DNA from: RI-153 sp963752935
GTDB taxonomy: Bacteria; Chloroflexota; Anaerolineae; Caldilineales; Caldilineaceae
Assembly: GCA_963752935.1 (NCBI GenBank)
Contig: CAVWAL010000008.1
Coordinates: 558,001 to 622,000, forward strand
DNA: 64,000 nt
Reading direction: 5' to 3'
Part shown: piece by piece, positions 44,470 to 56,635 of the stretch
Position numbering within the stretch: position 1 is the stretch's first letter
Layout of the letters: each line of letters begins with the position of its first letter
The notes under the pieces: generated by a model
Database searches by the model: none
The model's input: only the letters and a program-made list of their open reading frames with translations
Told to the model about the DNA's origin: nothing
Made by a program: the position numbers and the translations under genes

Positions 44470-45798
44470 ATGACACAAACACCCTCCGATCTAGCATTTC
44501 CTGATGGATTTCTGTGGGGTACAGCCAGCGCTGCCCATCAAGTGGAAGGCCACAATACCAACAATCAGTGGTGGGCGTTCGAGCAGAAACCAGGCGCGAT
44601 CTGGCAGGGCGGCCGTAGCGAAAGAGCGTGCGAATGGTGGAGCAACGCCGAAGAAGACTTTGACCGCATGGCCGATCTTGGGTTGAACGCTCACCGGCTC
44701 AGCGTGGAATGGAGCCGCATCGAACCGAATCCCGGCGAATTTGACCCCGCTGCCCTGGATCGGTATCGCGCCATGCTCGATGGACTGCATCGACGCGGCA
44801 TTAAGCCGATGGTCACGCTGCATCACTTTACAGAACCGCTGTGGTTGACGCGCATCGGCGGCTGGGAAAACGGCGCGGCGGTGGCTTTCTTTCGTCGCTA
44901 TGTCGAGGTGACGGTGCGTGCCCTGGCCGATCTGTGTGATTGCTGGCTGACGATCAACGAACCGATGATCCTGGTTACACAAGGCTGGTTCCTGGGCCAC
45001 TGGCCTCCTTCGAAATCGAACTTTCCACTGGCAATGAGCGTAATGCGCAACCTGCTCCACGCTCATGCAGAAGCCTACCATGCAATCCACGCCGTTCAGC
45101 CGCAAGCTCAGGTAGGGTACGCCAAGCATGTACGCCTCTTCGAAGCCAAACGCAAAGGGAGCGTGCTGGATCGGTATGCTGCCGGCATAAAACGCTGGCT
45201 CTTCGAACATGTTTGGGTGGCGGCCACCAAAGATGGTCTCCTACGTCCGCCAGTTGGTATGTTGCAAAAAGAAGCGCGTATTGCCAACACCTACGACTTT
45301 ATTGGCCTGAACTACTACACACGCGACTACGTTCAGTTTACGCCGAATCCGCTGGCACTCTTTGGCGAACAATCCTTCCCGTCTGCGGGCGAGCTTTCCG
45401 ATGCCGGGCGACAGGGAGCCTTCAGCCACTTTGATCCTGAGGGGCTGTATCAGGTCTGCCGCGAGGTCACTCGCTTCCATCCCGGTGTCCCAATTTACAT
45501 CACCGAGAACGGTGTTCCCGATCGCGATGACCGGTTCCGACCGCGCTGGTTGGTTGCGCACCTTGCCCAACTTCACCGCGCCATCAAGGACGGATGCAAC
45601 GTGCGCGGCTACTTTCATTGGACGCTGGTCGATAACTTCGAGTGGGCCGAAGGCTGGGGCCTGCGTTTCGGCCTCTATGCGCTCGATCCGCAGACGCAGG
45701 AGCGTACCGCTCGCCCCAGTGCACACTTGTACGCTGATATCGCCCGCAACAACGCGCTTTCTGCCCAGATGATTGCTCAGGTGGATTCAAAAGCGTAG
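44470..45798 (+). CDS. Glycoside hydrolase family 1 (beta-glucosidase type)
   Basis: A 442-residue intracellular retaining glycosidase. The N-terminal signature FPDGFLWGTASAAHQVEG, the acid/base TINEP (Glu164) and the nucleophile ITENGVP (Glu346) define GH1. Likely substrates are beta-glucosides or beta-galactosides. AAGGA is 9-10 bases before the ATG. It is cytoplasmic: no signal peptide. The gene starts 30 bases after the deaminase gene. Confidence 0.92.
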   Translation: MTQTPSDLAFPDGFLWGTASAAHQVEGHNTNNQWWAFEQKPGAIWQGGRSERACEWWSNAEEDFDRMADLGLNAHRLSVEWSRIEPNPGEFDPAALDRYRAMLDGLHRRGIKPMVTLHHFTEPLWLTRIGGWENGAAVAFFRRYVEVTVRALADLCDCWLTINEPMILVTQGWFLGHWPPSKSNFPLAMSVMRNLLHAHAEAYHAIHAVQPQAQVGYAKHVRLFEAKRKGSVLDRYAAGIKRWLFEHVWVAATKDGLLRPPVGMLQKEARIANTYDFIGLNYYTRDYVQFTPNPLALFGEQSFPSAGELSDAGRQGAFSHFDPEGLYQVCREVTRFHPGVPIYITENGVPDRDDRFRPRWLVAHLAQLHRAIKDGCNVRGYFHWTLVDNFEWAEGWGLRFGLYALDPQTQERTARPSAHLYADIARNNALSAQMIAQVDSKA

Positions 45799-45819
45799 AA
45801 GTGCTGTTTCAGATGATGC

Positions 45820-45848
45820 TTGACACCCATGACGCAGCGTGTTATGAT
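45820..45848 (+). promoter_or_regulatory. Consensus sigma-70 promoter of the helical-protein gene
   Basis: Perfect TTGACA (45820-45825), 17-base spacer and TATGAT (45843-45848). Start of transcription is expected near 45855, inside the palindrome described next. Confidence 0.8.
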
Positions 45849-45871
45849 TGAACTATAACGCGCTGCGTCAT
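45829..45871. promoter_or_regulatory. 17-bp inverted repeat over the -10 box (operator or terminator)
   Basis: Left arm 45829-45845 (ATGACGCAGCGTGTTAT) pairs with 45855-45871, one G-T pair, with a 9-base loop. The left arm covers the spacer and part of the -10 hexamer, so it would not be transcribed from that promoter; an operator is more likely than an RNA leader hairpin. It could also serve as a terminator of the GH1 gene 31 bases upstream. Confidence 0.65.
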
Positions 45872-45925
45872 TTATGTTTCCACAAGCACCGGTCTATGCC
45901 GGTTTCGATGAGAAAGGAATCCACT

Positions 45926-46609
45926 ATGGAAGTCCGCCTGAATGTACGTAACATTGATCTGCGTGATGCCCAGGAAAAAGTAGACGACAACCTACGTCAA
46001 ATGCGCGACACCGGCCGTAAGGCAGTTCTGGCTTACGCAGGACTGTGGGCCATGGCCTACGATGAAGCAGTTGGTGTTTTTGAAAAGAGCAAGCAGGTCT
46101 TCGATCAGGCTGAAGATCGCGGCGAAAAGCTAGAAGCCGAAGCCAATCGCCGGACTCAAAAGATGCGTGATCAGGCACAGAATCGGCTCAAGTCCGTGGA
46201 AAGCCGGGTTGAGAAAGTGCGCAGCCGGTTCAGCAATCGGGCTGAGGACGCCGAGGAGAGCCTGGAACACGACCTTGAACGCCAGGTTGAGCGGGTGATG
46301 GAGCGACTCGGGATCCCAAGCCGCGAGCGGATCACCAGATTGAGCGCCGAGATCGAAGCGCTCAGCCAGAAAATCGATGCACAACTGGTAGCCGAACCAG
46401 AAGTTGCGGTGCTGGTGGAAGGGGAAATGCTGGTGCTCCCGATTCCGGCCTACGACACCTTAACCGCCAGGGAAGTTATCGCCATGCTGGATGGGATGAC
46501 GGTCGACGAACTGACCACGCTCAAGGTATACGAAGAGCGAAATCAGGTGCGTGTTACCATCCTGCGTGAGATTGAACGTCTGCTCGAAGCCAAGATCATC
46601 GTACCGTAG
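45926..46609 (+). CDS. Phasin-like coiled-coil protein with C-terminal DUF8129-like segment
   Basis: A 227-residue soluble protein. Residues about 25-150 are long amphipathic/coiled-coil helix (AVLAYAGLWAMAYDEAVGV, then charged heptads), like granule-associated phasins. The last about 45 residues (PAYDTLTAREVIAML...LTTLKVYEERNQVRVTIL) match by eye the short 'Y..LT...I...L..L....L..YE' module found at the end of several actinobacterial proteins. Phasins coat storage granules; no PHA genes are in the window. ATG at 45926 with AAAGGA 8 bases upstream; in-frame ATGs before it overlap the promoter. Strong promoter and palindrome suggest tight control. Confidence 0.6.
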   Translation: MEVRLNVRNIDLRDAQEKVDDNLRQMRDTGRKAVLAYAGLWAMAYDEAVGVFEKSKQVFDQAEDRGEKLEAEANRRTQKMRDQAQNRLKSVESRVEKVRSRFSNRAEDAEESLEHDLERQVERVMERLGIPSRERITRLSAEIEALSQKIDAQLVAEPEVAVLVEGEMLVLPIPAYDTLTAREVIAMLDGMTVDELTTLKVYEERNQVRVTILREIERLLEAKIIVP

Positions 46610-46785
46610 CCCTGCTGCGTGCCGTGGCGCTGGTCCCGACGGCTGCGGTGCTAACTTGGGCGGCGAGGCAAGATATACCGCGATATGGTTCATTTTTGTG
46701 TACCGATGCCCATCGCCAGCCCGCCTCCAATCGAGTAGCATAGAGCGGGGTATAAAATATGGTTTTGTACCTCGGGTCATGGGGT

Positions 46786-46816
46786 AGCCCTCTCCGGATA
46801 GTATCCGGAGAGGGCT
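46786..46816 (+). terminator. 15-bp hairpin terminator
   Basis: AGCCCTCTCCGGATA (46786-46800) and its exact complement (46802-46816) form a tight hairpin followed by TTCATTTT. It lies 55 bases before the YflT-like gene. Bases 46610-46785 hold no gene that I recognise. Confidence 0.75.
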
Positions 46817-46870
46817 TCATTTTCACTAACACAAATCCGTCTGTTCAACCGACCAAGGGAGGATGACGTT

Positions 46871-47428
46871 ATGAAGGAGTATATTCTCGGATTATTTGAA
46901 GCGCGCGAAGACGCAGAAGCCGTGGTTCAGACGCTAAATGAACGCAATCTACCCGACACTGATTTCGGCCTATTTGCACGGCACGAGGACTTTCGCGAAG
47001 GACTTGACTCCGACACCGAAAAAGGTGGAATCGCCGCCAGTGCCGGCTACGGAGCGGTAGCCGGCGGCTCGGCAGGAATCTTTGTGGGCATTGTCGCCGG
47101 TGCATCGCTCTTTCTGATCCCAGGCATCGGTCAAATCCTGGGCGCGGGCACCCTTGCCGCAGCGCTAGGCACAGCCGCAGCCAGCACAGGATTGGGTGCG
47201 GCGGGTGGCGCTTTCATGGGCGCGATTATGGGGTACGGTGCCACCGAAGACGACGCCAACTTCTATGTCGAAGGGATTAAGCGAGGCGGCGTCCTGGTTG
47301 TCGCCCACGCGTCAAGCGAACAACTACCAGGTATTGCCAAGATCTTCGACCAGCACAATGTCGTTGACATCGAGGAACGGCGCGAAGAGTGGGAGTACCA
47401 GGGCAGGGAAAACTGGAGCGACACATAG
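46871..47428 (+). CDS. General-stress-like protein with glycine-rich membrane-like core
   Basis: A 185-residue protein. The first 45 residues resemble the YflT/general-stress-17M N-terminal module (KEYILGLFEAREDAEAVVQ, NERNLPDTDFGLF), which reads as a ferredoxin-like fold. The middle (about 57-125) is a Gly/Ala-rich hydrophobic core (GAVAGGSAGIFVGIVAG, GIGQILGAGTLAAALG), typical of that family, and the end (ANFYVEGIKRGGVLVVAHA) repeats the fold. These proteins are heat- or salt-induced in Bacillus. A good Shine-Dalgarno (AAGGGAGGA) precedes the ATG. Confidence 0.75.
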   Translation: MKEYILGLFEAREDAEAVVQTLNERNLPDTDFGLFARHEDFREGLDSDTEKGGIAASAGYGAVAGGSAGIFVGIVAGASLFLIPGIGQILGAGTLAAALGTAAASTGLGAAGGAFMGAIMGYGATEDDANFYVEGIKRGGVLVVAHASSEQLPGIAKIFDQHNVVDIEERREEWEYQGRENWSDT

Positions 47429-47454
47429 TAGTCTCGTGGCGAATTGATCAGTTG

Positions 47455-47625
47455 ATCCAATTGATTCGGGTGCGTCCCAAGTGTTTCTGTGCTGATCGTC
47501 AGGGCAGCTACGCAGAACGGACCGGCACGGAGGCCGGTCCCTACACGTAGGGATGGACCTCCGTGTCCATCCGTCGTGGCTTCCCGGTAAACATAGCCCA
47601 ATAATATGGGACACATCCAATTGAT
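47455..47625. mobile_element. MITE-like element flanked by 11-bp direct repeats
   Basis: ATCCAATTGAT occurs at 47455-47465 and 47615-47625. Between them, 149 bases contain two back-to-back hairpin units at 47517-47544 and 47547-47574 that are inverted imperfect copies (consensus ACGGA..G.CACGGAGG.C..TCCCTAC). Partial inverted termini GTCCCA (47474-47479) and TGGGAC (47607-47612) are seen. There is no open frame. I infer a non-autonomous insertion. Confidence 0.5.
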
Positions 47626-47634
47626 CAAAATTGC

Positions 47635-47663
47635 TTGACAACGGCCATACCATCGCGTATAGT
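47635..47663 (+). promoter_or_regulatory. Consensus promoter of the trp operon
   Basis: TTGACA (47635-47640), 17-base spacer, TATAGT (47658-47663); transcription should start near 47670, at the beginning of the T-box leader. Confidence 0.9.
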
Positions 47664-47892
47664 GTTTCTCACAACTGAAACACAACGACGTTGAACCGGA
47701 AGAGTAGCTGTCGAAGCGGGTTCCAGAGAGTCCCCAGTCGGTGGAAAGGGGATAGCAGCGCAGACAGGGAATGGGCCGGGGAGTCGGGCGGCGAACGTAA
47801 GCAAGTAGCCGTCCCCGGAAACGCCACCGTTATCAAGGCGCGGAGGATCGGAGCAGCATGTTCCCGTCTTCGCAGAGTGAGACTGGCCAATG

Positions 47893-47919
47893 TCCCTGCG
47901 TTTCACGTGGGGATTTTTT
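47893..47919 (+). terminator. Second terminator-like hairpin inside the T-box leader
   Basis: TCCCTGCG (47893-47900) pairs with CGTGGGGA (47906-47913; two G-U pairs) over TTTCA, followed directly by TTTTTT (47914-47919). It occupies the stem III position, just before the antiterminator. Confidence 0.55.
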
Positions 47920-47962
47920 ATTGGACAGTCTAAGTGGGGTGGCACCGCGGGCGCTGAGATAC

Positions 47963-48023
47963 AGCCCTCGTCCCCAAATACAGAGCAAAGGATCGCTCTG
48001 TGTTTGGGGACGAGGGCTTTTTT
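47963..48023 (+). terminator. T-box terminator
   Basis: A long hairpin: AGCCCTCGTCCCCAAA pairs with TTTGGGGACGAGGGCT, with an inner CAGAGC/GCTCTG stem, followed by a run of T. Formation is in competition with the antiterminator that includes TGGCACCGCG. Confidence 0.9.
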
Positions 48024-48061
48024 GTTGCAGACGAGATTTGACACCTGGAGGACAACAGCTC

Positions 48062-49570
<1,509 letters not shown>

Positions 49571-49574
49571 ACGA

Positions 49575-49688
49575 ATGGGACAGGTTAAAATCACCGAAAT
49601 TTGCCTCACCGAAAGCCCGGCCCACAACTGGGGCTTTCGAGGCAAGCACGGTGACGAAGTGAAACTCAACTATCAAATTGACATTTGA
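49575..49688 (+). CDS. Small ORF (37 aa) between trpE and trpS
   Basis: The ATG at 49575 has AAAGGA 10 bases upstream. The product begins MGQVKITEICLTES and contains SPAHNWGFRGKHG, with one Trp codon. It begins 4 bases after the trpE stop codon and ends 18 bases before trpS. Its codons include the hairpin CGAAAGCCC (49610-49618)/GGGCTTTCG (49631-49639). It could be a real small protein, a regulatory leader of trpS, or chance. No homologue is known to me. Confidence 0.4.
   Translation: MGQVKITEICLTESPAHNWGFRGKHGDEVKLNYQIDI
49610..49639 (+). other. 9-bp hairpin between trpE and trpS
   Basis: CGAAAGCCC (49610-49618) pairs exactly with GGGCTTTCG (49631-49639), with a 12-base loop. It lies inside the small ORF. 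A T-run is missing, so it may be an RNA processing or attenuation site. Confidence 0.4.
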
Positions 49689-49706
49689 AACGAAGGACTT
49701 GACACC

Positions 49707-50780
<1,074 letters not shown>

Positions 50781-50837
50781 ATCATCCCTTTTCCCAGATC
50801 AGAATCAAACGTCGAATCCCTTTTCCCGGAGGCTACC

Positions 50838-51451
<614 letters not shown>

Positions 51452-51455
<4 letters not shown>

Positions 51456-52498
51456 GCCAAGACACCACAGGCACCCAGGCCGTCCTCGCTTATCTGAGCG
51501 AGGGCGAAAAAAGCACCGTTGCCGGGCAGCCCATCGAAATTTTGGACCGCTGGCAGGGGCGCGACAACTTACTCTGGCGCTTTCGTACCGGCAATCAGGA
51601 CGCCGTGCTCAAGCTCTTTATGGAAGCCGGACAGGTGCGCGCCGACCGCCAATTTCGCGGGCAGGATCGCTTCGCCGGTTACGGCATGGCCGCGCGCCCC
51701 CACTGGCAGGATCGCCAACCAGATCCTGTGCCGCGGCCTGTGCTCGTCTACGATCGGATCGACGGAGATCCCTTCGATGCCGCCGATGCGGCGCAGTGGG
51801 ACGCAGTTGCGGATGCCGTGGCCCGCATCCACAACGAAGACCCCGGCGAACACACGCACTTCAGCCCCCACCCCGTCAACCTGGACTACTTCCAGCGGGT
51901 GTGGAACGGCAGCCGCCGGCCGCTGGAGGAATGGTTGTCGGCGCGCCGGGCATTTTTGCTACACGAATTATTCGCGCACCTGTGGCAACAGGCGGATCAG
52001 ATCATGGCGGCGGCCTTGCCCGTCTTCGGTGAAACCGCGCCGACACTGGTTCATGGTGATATTACGCTGGATCATCTCTGCCTGCACCGCGCACAGATCC
52101 TGTTCTTCGATTGGGAGCTTTTCGGGTTGGGTGACCCGGCGCAGGAAGCGGCGCGCTTCCTCTTCTTCAATCAGCAGGCCATGGACGAAACCGCCCAGGA
52201 ACGCTGGTTGGAACGCTACTTGATGCAGGTCGACGATCCGTCATTGCCCGCCCGTGTCGAGGTTTACCGGCGCATCCTGCCTTTCCAATCGTTGACCTTT
52301 CTGCTCAACGGCATCCAGCGCGAGATCAGCGGCAATCCGGCCCAGTTGGCCGATCTGGACGAGAGCCGGCCTTTTCTGGTGGAAACGATCGGCCGCGCGC
52401 TCGTCCACGCCGCGCAGGTGCTCCTGGGTGATAGGCCGGCGGAAAATGACTTAATTCAGGAAATCGATCAGATACTACAGCCTGAACTCAATGGATGA
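51452..52498 (+). CDS. Aminoglycoside-phosphotransferase (APH)-fold kinase-like protein
   Basis: A 348-residue protein with the APH/choline-kinase fold: the N-lobe has NLLWRFRTGNQDAVLKLFME (Lys for ATP), the catalytic loop is LVHGDITLDHLCLH and the metal-binding Asp is in ILFFDWE. It phosphorylates a small molecule (unknown) or acts as a regulatory kinase; antibiotic resistance is not implied. The ATG overlaps the stop codon of trpG by four bases, so translation is coupled to trpG. trpD follows without a gap (overlap ATGA). Confidence 0.75.
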
Positions 52499-52545
52499 TT
52501 CCGGCGCGCGTAGTCCGTTCACGCCATACAAAAAGGGGAGAGACG

Positions 52546-53595
52546 ATGGCCACCACACCTATCCACGATGCCATGGAACGTATTTTCGGCGGTCACAACC
52601 TGACCGCCGACGAAGCCGACGCCACCATGAATCAGATCATGACCGGCGAAGCCACACCTTCGCAGGTAGGCGCCTTCCTGGCGGCGCTGCGGCTGAAGGG
52701 TGAAACCGTAGACGAGATCACCGGCTGCGCCCGCGCCATGAAGCGCATCGCCGTGCAGGTGCGACCACAGATCGGGGACGTGCCTCTGATCGACACCTGT
52801 GGCACCGGCGGCGACCAGACGGGCACCTTCAACATCAGCACGACCGTGGCCTTTGTGGTTGCCGGGCACGGGCTGAAGGTGGCCAAGCACGGCAACCGAT
52901 CCGCCAGTAGCAAATGTGGCAGCGCCGACGTCCTCGAAGCCTTGGGCGTCAACCTCAATCTGGGGCCAGAGCAGGTGGCCGAGTGTATTGAAGAAGTAGG
53001 CATTGGCTTCCTCTTTGCGCCGCTCTACCACCCGGCCATGCGCCATGCCATTGGCCCTCGCCGCGAGTTGGCCACGCGCACAGTCTTTAACATCCTCGGC
53101 CCGTTGACCAACCCTGCCAACGCCACACACCAGGTGATCGGCGTTCCTAGCCCGGCGCTGACCGAGCCGATGGCGCAGGTGCTGGGCATGATGGGATCAA
53201 AGGCAGCGTTCGTCGTCCACGGCACCACCAACGACGGGCGCGGCGTCGACGAACTCACCAACACCGGCCCCAATCGGGTCAGCCATCTTTTGGACGGCAA
53301 GGTCACTACCTCTACGCTGCACGCCGCGGACCTGGGCTTGCCCACTGCCACCCTGGACGAGCTCATGGGCGGCGACGCTCAAGAAAACGCTGCCCTTCTG
53401 CGCGGTGTCCTCGATGGCAGCATCGGCGGAGCCAAGCGCGACGTCGTCCTCCTCAACGCCGCAGCCGCGCTCAGCACCGAATGCGGTGACTGGCAGGCCG
53501 GTCTGGCAGAGGCCGCCCACAGCATCGACAGCGGCGCAGCGCTGCAGACGTTGGAGCGGTTTGTGGAGAAGACGCGGGGAATGAAAACCGAGTAA
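52546..53595 (+). CDS. trpD: Anthranilate phosphoribosyltransferase
   Basis: The 349-residue enzyme joins anthranilate to PRPP. The family signature DTCGTGGDQTGTFNISTTVAFVVAG-type segment is visible around residues 79-103, with KHGNRSASSKCGSADVLE and the second metal site region HGTTNDGRGVDEL. GGGGAGA lies 5-9 bases before the ATG at 52546; an ATG at 52495 overlaps the previous stop codon but adds 17 non-conserved residues. Confidence 0.96.
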   Translation: MATTPIHDAMERIFGGHNLTADEADATMNQIMTGEATPSQVGAFLAALRLKGETVDEITGCARAMKRIAVQVRPQIGDVPLIDTCGTGGDQTGTFNISTTVAFVVAGHGLKVAKHGNRSASSKCGSADVLEALGVNLNLGPEQVAECIEEVGIGFLFAPLYHPAMRHAIGPRRELATRTVFNILGPLTNPANATHQVIGVPSPALTEPMAQVLGMMGSKAAFVVHGTTNDGRGVDELTNTGPNRVSHLLDGKVTTSTLHAADLGLPTATLDELMGGDAQENAALLRGVLDGSIGGAKRDVVLLNAAAALSTECGDWQAGLAEAAHSIDSGAALQTLERFVEKTRGMKTE

Positions 53596-53631
53596 CGCCC
53601 TATATACCCGTTAACAACAAAGGTTCCTAGC

Positions 53632-54480
<849 letters not shown>

Positions 54481-54486
54481 GCCGGC

Positions 54487-55444
54487 GTGACCCAAGCCTG
54501 TATGACAAGGCGTAAGCGTAGACGAAACCCAAGCACAGGCGTTTCTGGCCGCACAGTTTGACTCAACCGTCGCCGATGTAGAACACGTCGGCGAAGGCGC
54601 GTGGTCGCGCTGTTTCGGCTTCCGCCGCGGCAACGACGAATTGGTTGTGCGCTTTGGAAACTATCTCGATGATTTCGAGAAGGATCGACGGGCATTCGTG
54701 TATGCCACCGAGGATCTGCCTATTCCCCGCGTGCTGGCGATCGGGCGCGCCTTCGGCGGCTATTACGCCGTCTCTACGCGTGTCTACGGCAGCCCGATCG
54801 ATCACTTGAACGCCGAGCACTGGCAGGCGACCATCCCCTCCACAGTGGCAATGCTCGAAGCGCTACGCCTGGCCGATGTTTCGGGAACGACGGGCTATGG
54901 GGGTTGGGGCGGCGACGGCCAGGCGACACACACCTCGTGGTCGAGCCACCTGCTGGCGGTGAACAATGACACGCCCGATCGGCGCAACTATGGCTGGCGG
55001 CAACGGCTGTCCGAGTCTAGCGACGGCGAAGACGCCTTCGTCTGGGGCTACGCGCTGTTGCAACAGATCGTAGACGATGCCACGCCGCGCCACCTCTACC
55101 ACGCCGATTTGATGAACCGCAACGTCCTTGTGCAGGACGATAAGATCAGCGGCGTCTTCGATTGGGGCTGCGCCTGCTACGGCGATCATCTCTACGATCT
55201 GGCCTGGTTCGAGTTCTGGGCGCCCTGGTATCCTGAAAAAGACATCGCCGCGCTGCGTGCTGCCCTGGAACAACGCTGGCGCCAGATAGGCTATGCGCCC
55301 CCCAACAAGACGGCTCGCCTGCAAGCCTGCTACCTGCATATCGGCCTCGATCATCTTGCCTACAACGCCTGGCTGGGCAATTGGGAGACGCTTGCCGCCA
55401 CCGCAGCGCAGATGCGGCGACTGGTAGCCGAGGGCGGCGCATGA
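54487..55444 (+). pseudogene. Second APH-fold kinase, N-terminus broken by a 37-bp insertion
   Basis: The body (residues about 30-300) is an APH-fold kinase: GEGAWSRCFGFRRGN (glycine loop), DELVVRFGNYL, catalytic HADLMNRNVLVQ and metal Asp in GVFDWGCACYGDHLYDL. The body is in frame from 54506 but has no start codon until a TTG at 54641, which would remove the glycine loop. The GTG at 54487 is one base out of frame. Removing the 37 bases between two copies of ACCCAAGC (54490-54497 and 54527-54534) joins GTG ACC CAA GCA CAG GCG to the body, restoring MTQAQAFLAAQFD. So the gene is damaged or starts downstream. Confidence 0.75.
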
Positions 55445-56137
55445 GCGAAATCATCGACCTGAGCCAGGAGATCTACACCGGCATGCCCGTCTTCCCCGGG
55501 CTGCCTGAAGTGGAGATCACCACCCATGTCTCCCACGAGGATCTGGGATGGCATCACCGACAGCGAAGTCGTGTCCCCGGCGGTGAACCGGCTGCAGATG
55601 GGCGAACACACGGGCACGCATGTCGATGCCCTCAACCACATGGCACGCCAATACCGCGGACAGTCGATCGACACCATGCCGCTCGCCACTTTCTACACCG
55701 AAGGCATCTGTTTGGATCTGTCAGATAAGGGCGTGGGCGAGTTGATCGACATCGGCGATCTGGAAGAAGCATTGAGCAAAGCAGGGCAGACGATTCAAGT
55801 GGGCAACACCGTGCTGCTCTACACCGATCATTACCGCCGCTGCTTCGGCAGCGCAGACTGGCCCAACGGACCCGGGATCAGCGCGGCCGCCGCCCGCTGG
55901 TTGGGCGGTCAACGCATCGCCGCCTTTGGCGTGGAAACGCAAGCACCGGGCGTGCGGCATGTTTCGAACCGAGAAGTCCATCACATCTGCGGTGAACTGG
56001 GCTTCACCCACTACGAAAACCTGATCAATCTGCACCTGCTCATCGGGCGCGGGCGCTTCCGCTTTATCGGCCTGCCTCTACGCATCCGCGGCGGCACCGG
56101 TTCACCCGTGCGTGCTGTCGCCGTCTTCGAGGATTGA
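55441..56137 (+). pseudogene. Cyclase family protein (kynurenine-formamidase-like), frameshifted
   Basis: The ATG at 55441 overlaps the previous stop codon. The start IIDLSQEIYTGMPVFPGLPEVEITTHVSHED is typical of the cyclase/KynB metal hydrolases, and the metal site HTGTHVDALNH follows, but in the +1 frame: the reading frame breaks at about 55538-55545 (GATCTGGGATGG), and the continuation runs 55526-56137. Without the break it would be a 231-residue protein. Family members open N-formylkynurenine or other amides; the position after the trp genes fits tryptophan-related metabolism (inference). Confidence 0.75.
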
Positions 56138-56142
56138 CAACT

Positions 56143-56379
56143 ATGTCGCTCATACAACGTTTGATCGTGAACCTATTGCCGAAGAGATGGTCCGATGCAA
56201 TGCGCGCCGAGTCGAAAGAGTGGATGCTTACATGCGAAAGCTGCGGCACCACCCGTTCGCTGTGGGAGATGGGCGGCGTGCGCTACAAAGGCACGTCCAG
56301 AGACAAACGCACCCTGACCTGGTGTCGGCAGTGCAGTCGAATGCGATGGATGAAGGTTGAACGAAAGAGCGCCGATTGA
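56143..56379 (+). CDS. Small zinc-ribbon protein
   Basis: A 78-residue protein with a basic start and two Cys pairs, CESC and CRQC (about residues 31-34 and 62-65), framing a ribbon of about 30 residues with GGVRYKGTSRDKRTLTW. It presumably binds one zinc. No domain beyond that. The ATG at 56143 is 5 bases after the end of the cyclase-like gene. It may be real despite the pseudogenes around it. Confidence 0.5.
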   Translation: MSLIQRLIVNLLPKRWSDAMRAESKEWMLTCESCGTTRSLWEMGGVRYKGTSRDKRTLTWCRQCSRMRWMKVERKSAD

Positions 56380-56422
56380 CTCAGAACCCCTTTTCCAGAC
56401 CAGAAGAGAAGTGTGTTTGACT

Positions 56423-56626
56423 ATGAGCCGGCGTCACCGAATCCTGTCCGTGCCGCAACATAAGGAGCCGGATCGTGTCCCTCTCTTCGAAATTTGGATC
56501 GACGCCCTTCAGAACGAACTGAACCTGCCCGACGCCACCCGCGCCTATATCGCACTGGGGCAGGACCGCGTACTGCTGCAAAGTTGTGATAGAATACACC
56601 TCGCAAAACGGAACCTTTATCGATAG
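56423..56626 (+). pseudogene. Truncated uroporphyrinogen-decarboxylase-like protein
   Basis: The 67-codon frame starts with MSRRHRILSVPQHKEPDRVPLFEIW, a typical N-terminus of URO-D/MtaA-type proteins (usual length about 340-400 residues). The similarity ends after ALGQDRVLL, where the last codons (CDRIHLAKRNLYR) look unrelated. No downstream URO-D sequence was found, so this is a fragment left by a deletion or rearrangement. Confidence 0.65.
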
Positions 56627-56635
56627 GAGAATCGT

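Larger units (their letters stand above)
47670..48023 (+). ncRNA. T-box riboswitch (tryptophan)
   Basis: The leader has the elements of a T-box: AGTA in the GGAAGAGTA stretch (47699-47707), AGAGAG at about 47725-47731, a distal GGTGGAAAGGGG region, a specifier candidate GAATGGG with UGG at 47772-47774, and the antiterminator core TGGGGTGGCACCGCGG (47935-47950). The acceptor-binding sequence UGGC pairs with discriminator G73, the usual base of bacterial tRNA-Trp. Uncharged tRNA-Trp would bind and prevent termination, raising trpE and trpS expression. A terminator with T-run closes it at 47963-48023. An additional terminator-like hairpin sits at 47893-47919. Confidence 0.92.

Noticed and set aside
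47858..48061. Longer trpE reading frame starting inside the riboswitch
   Set aside because: It would translate the antiterminator and terminator; GGAGGA before the ATG at 48062 fits far better.
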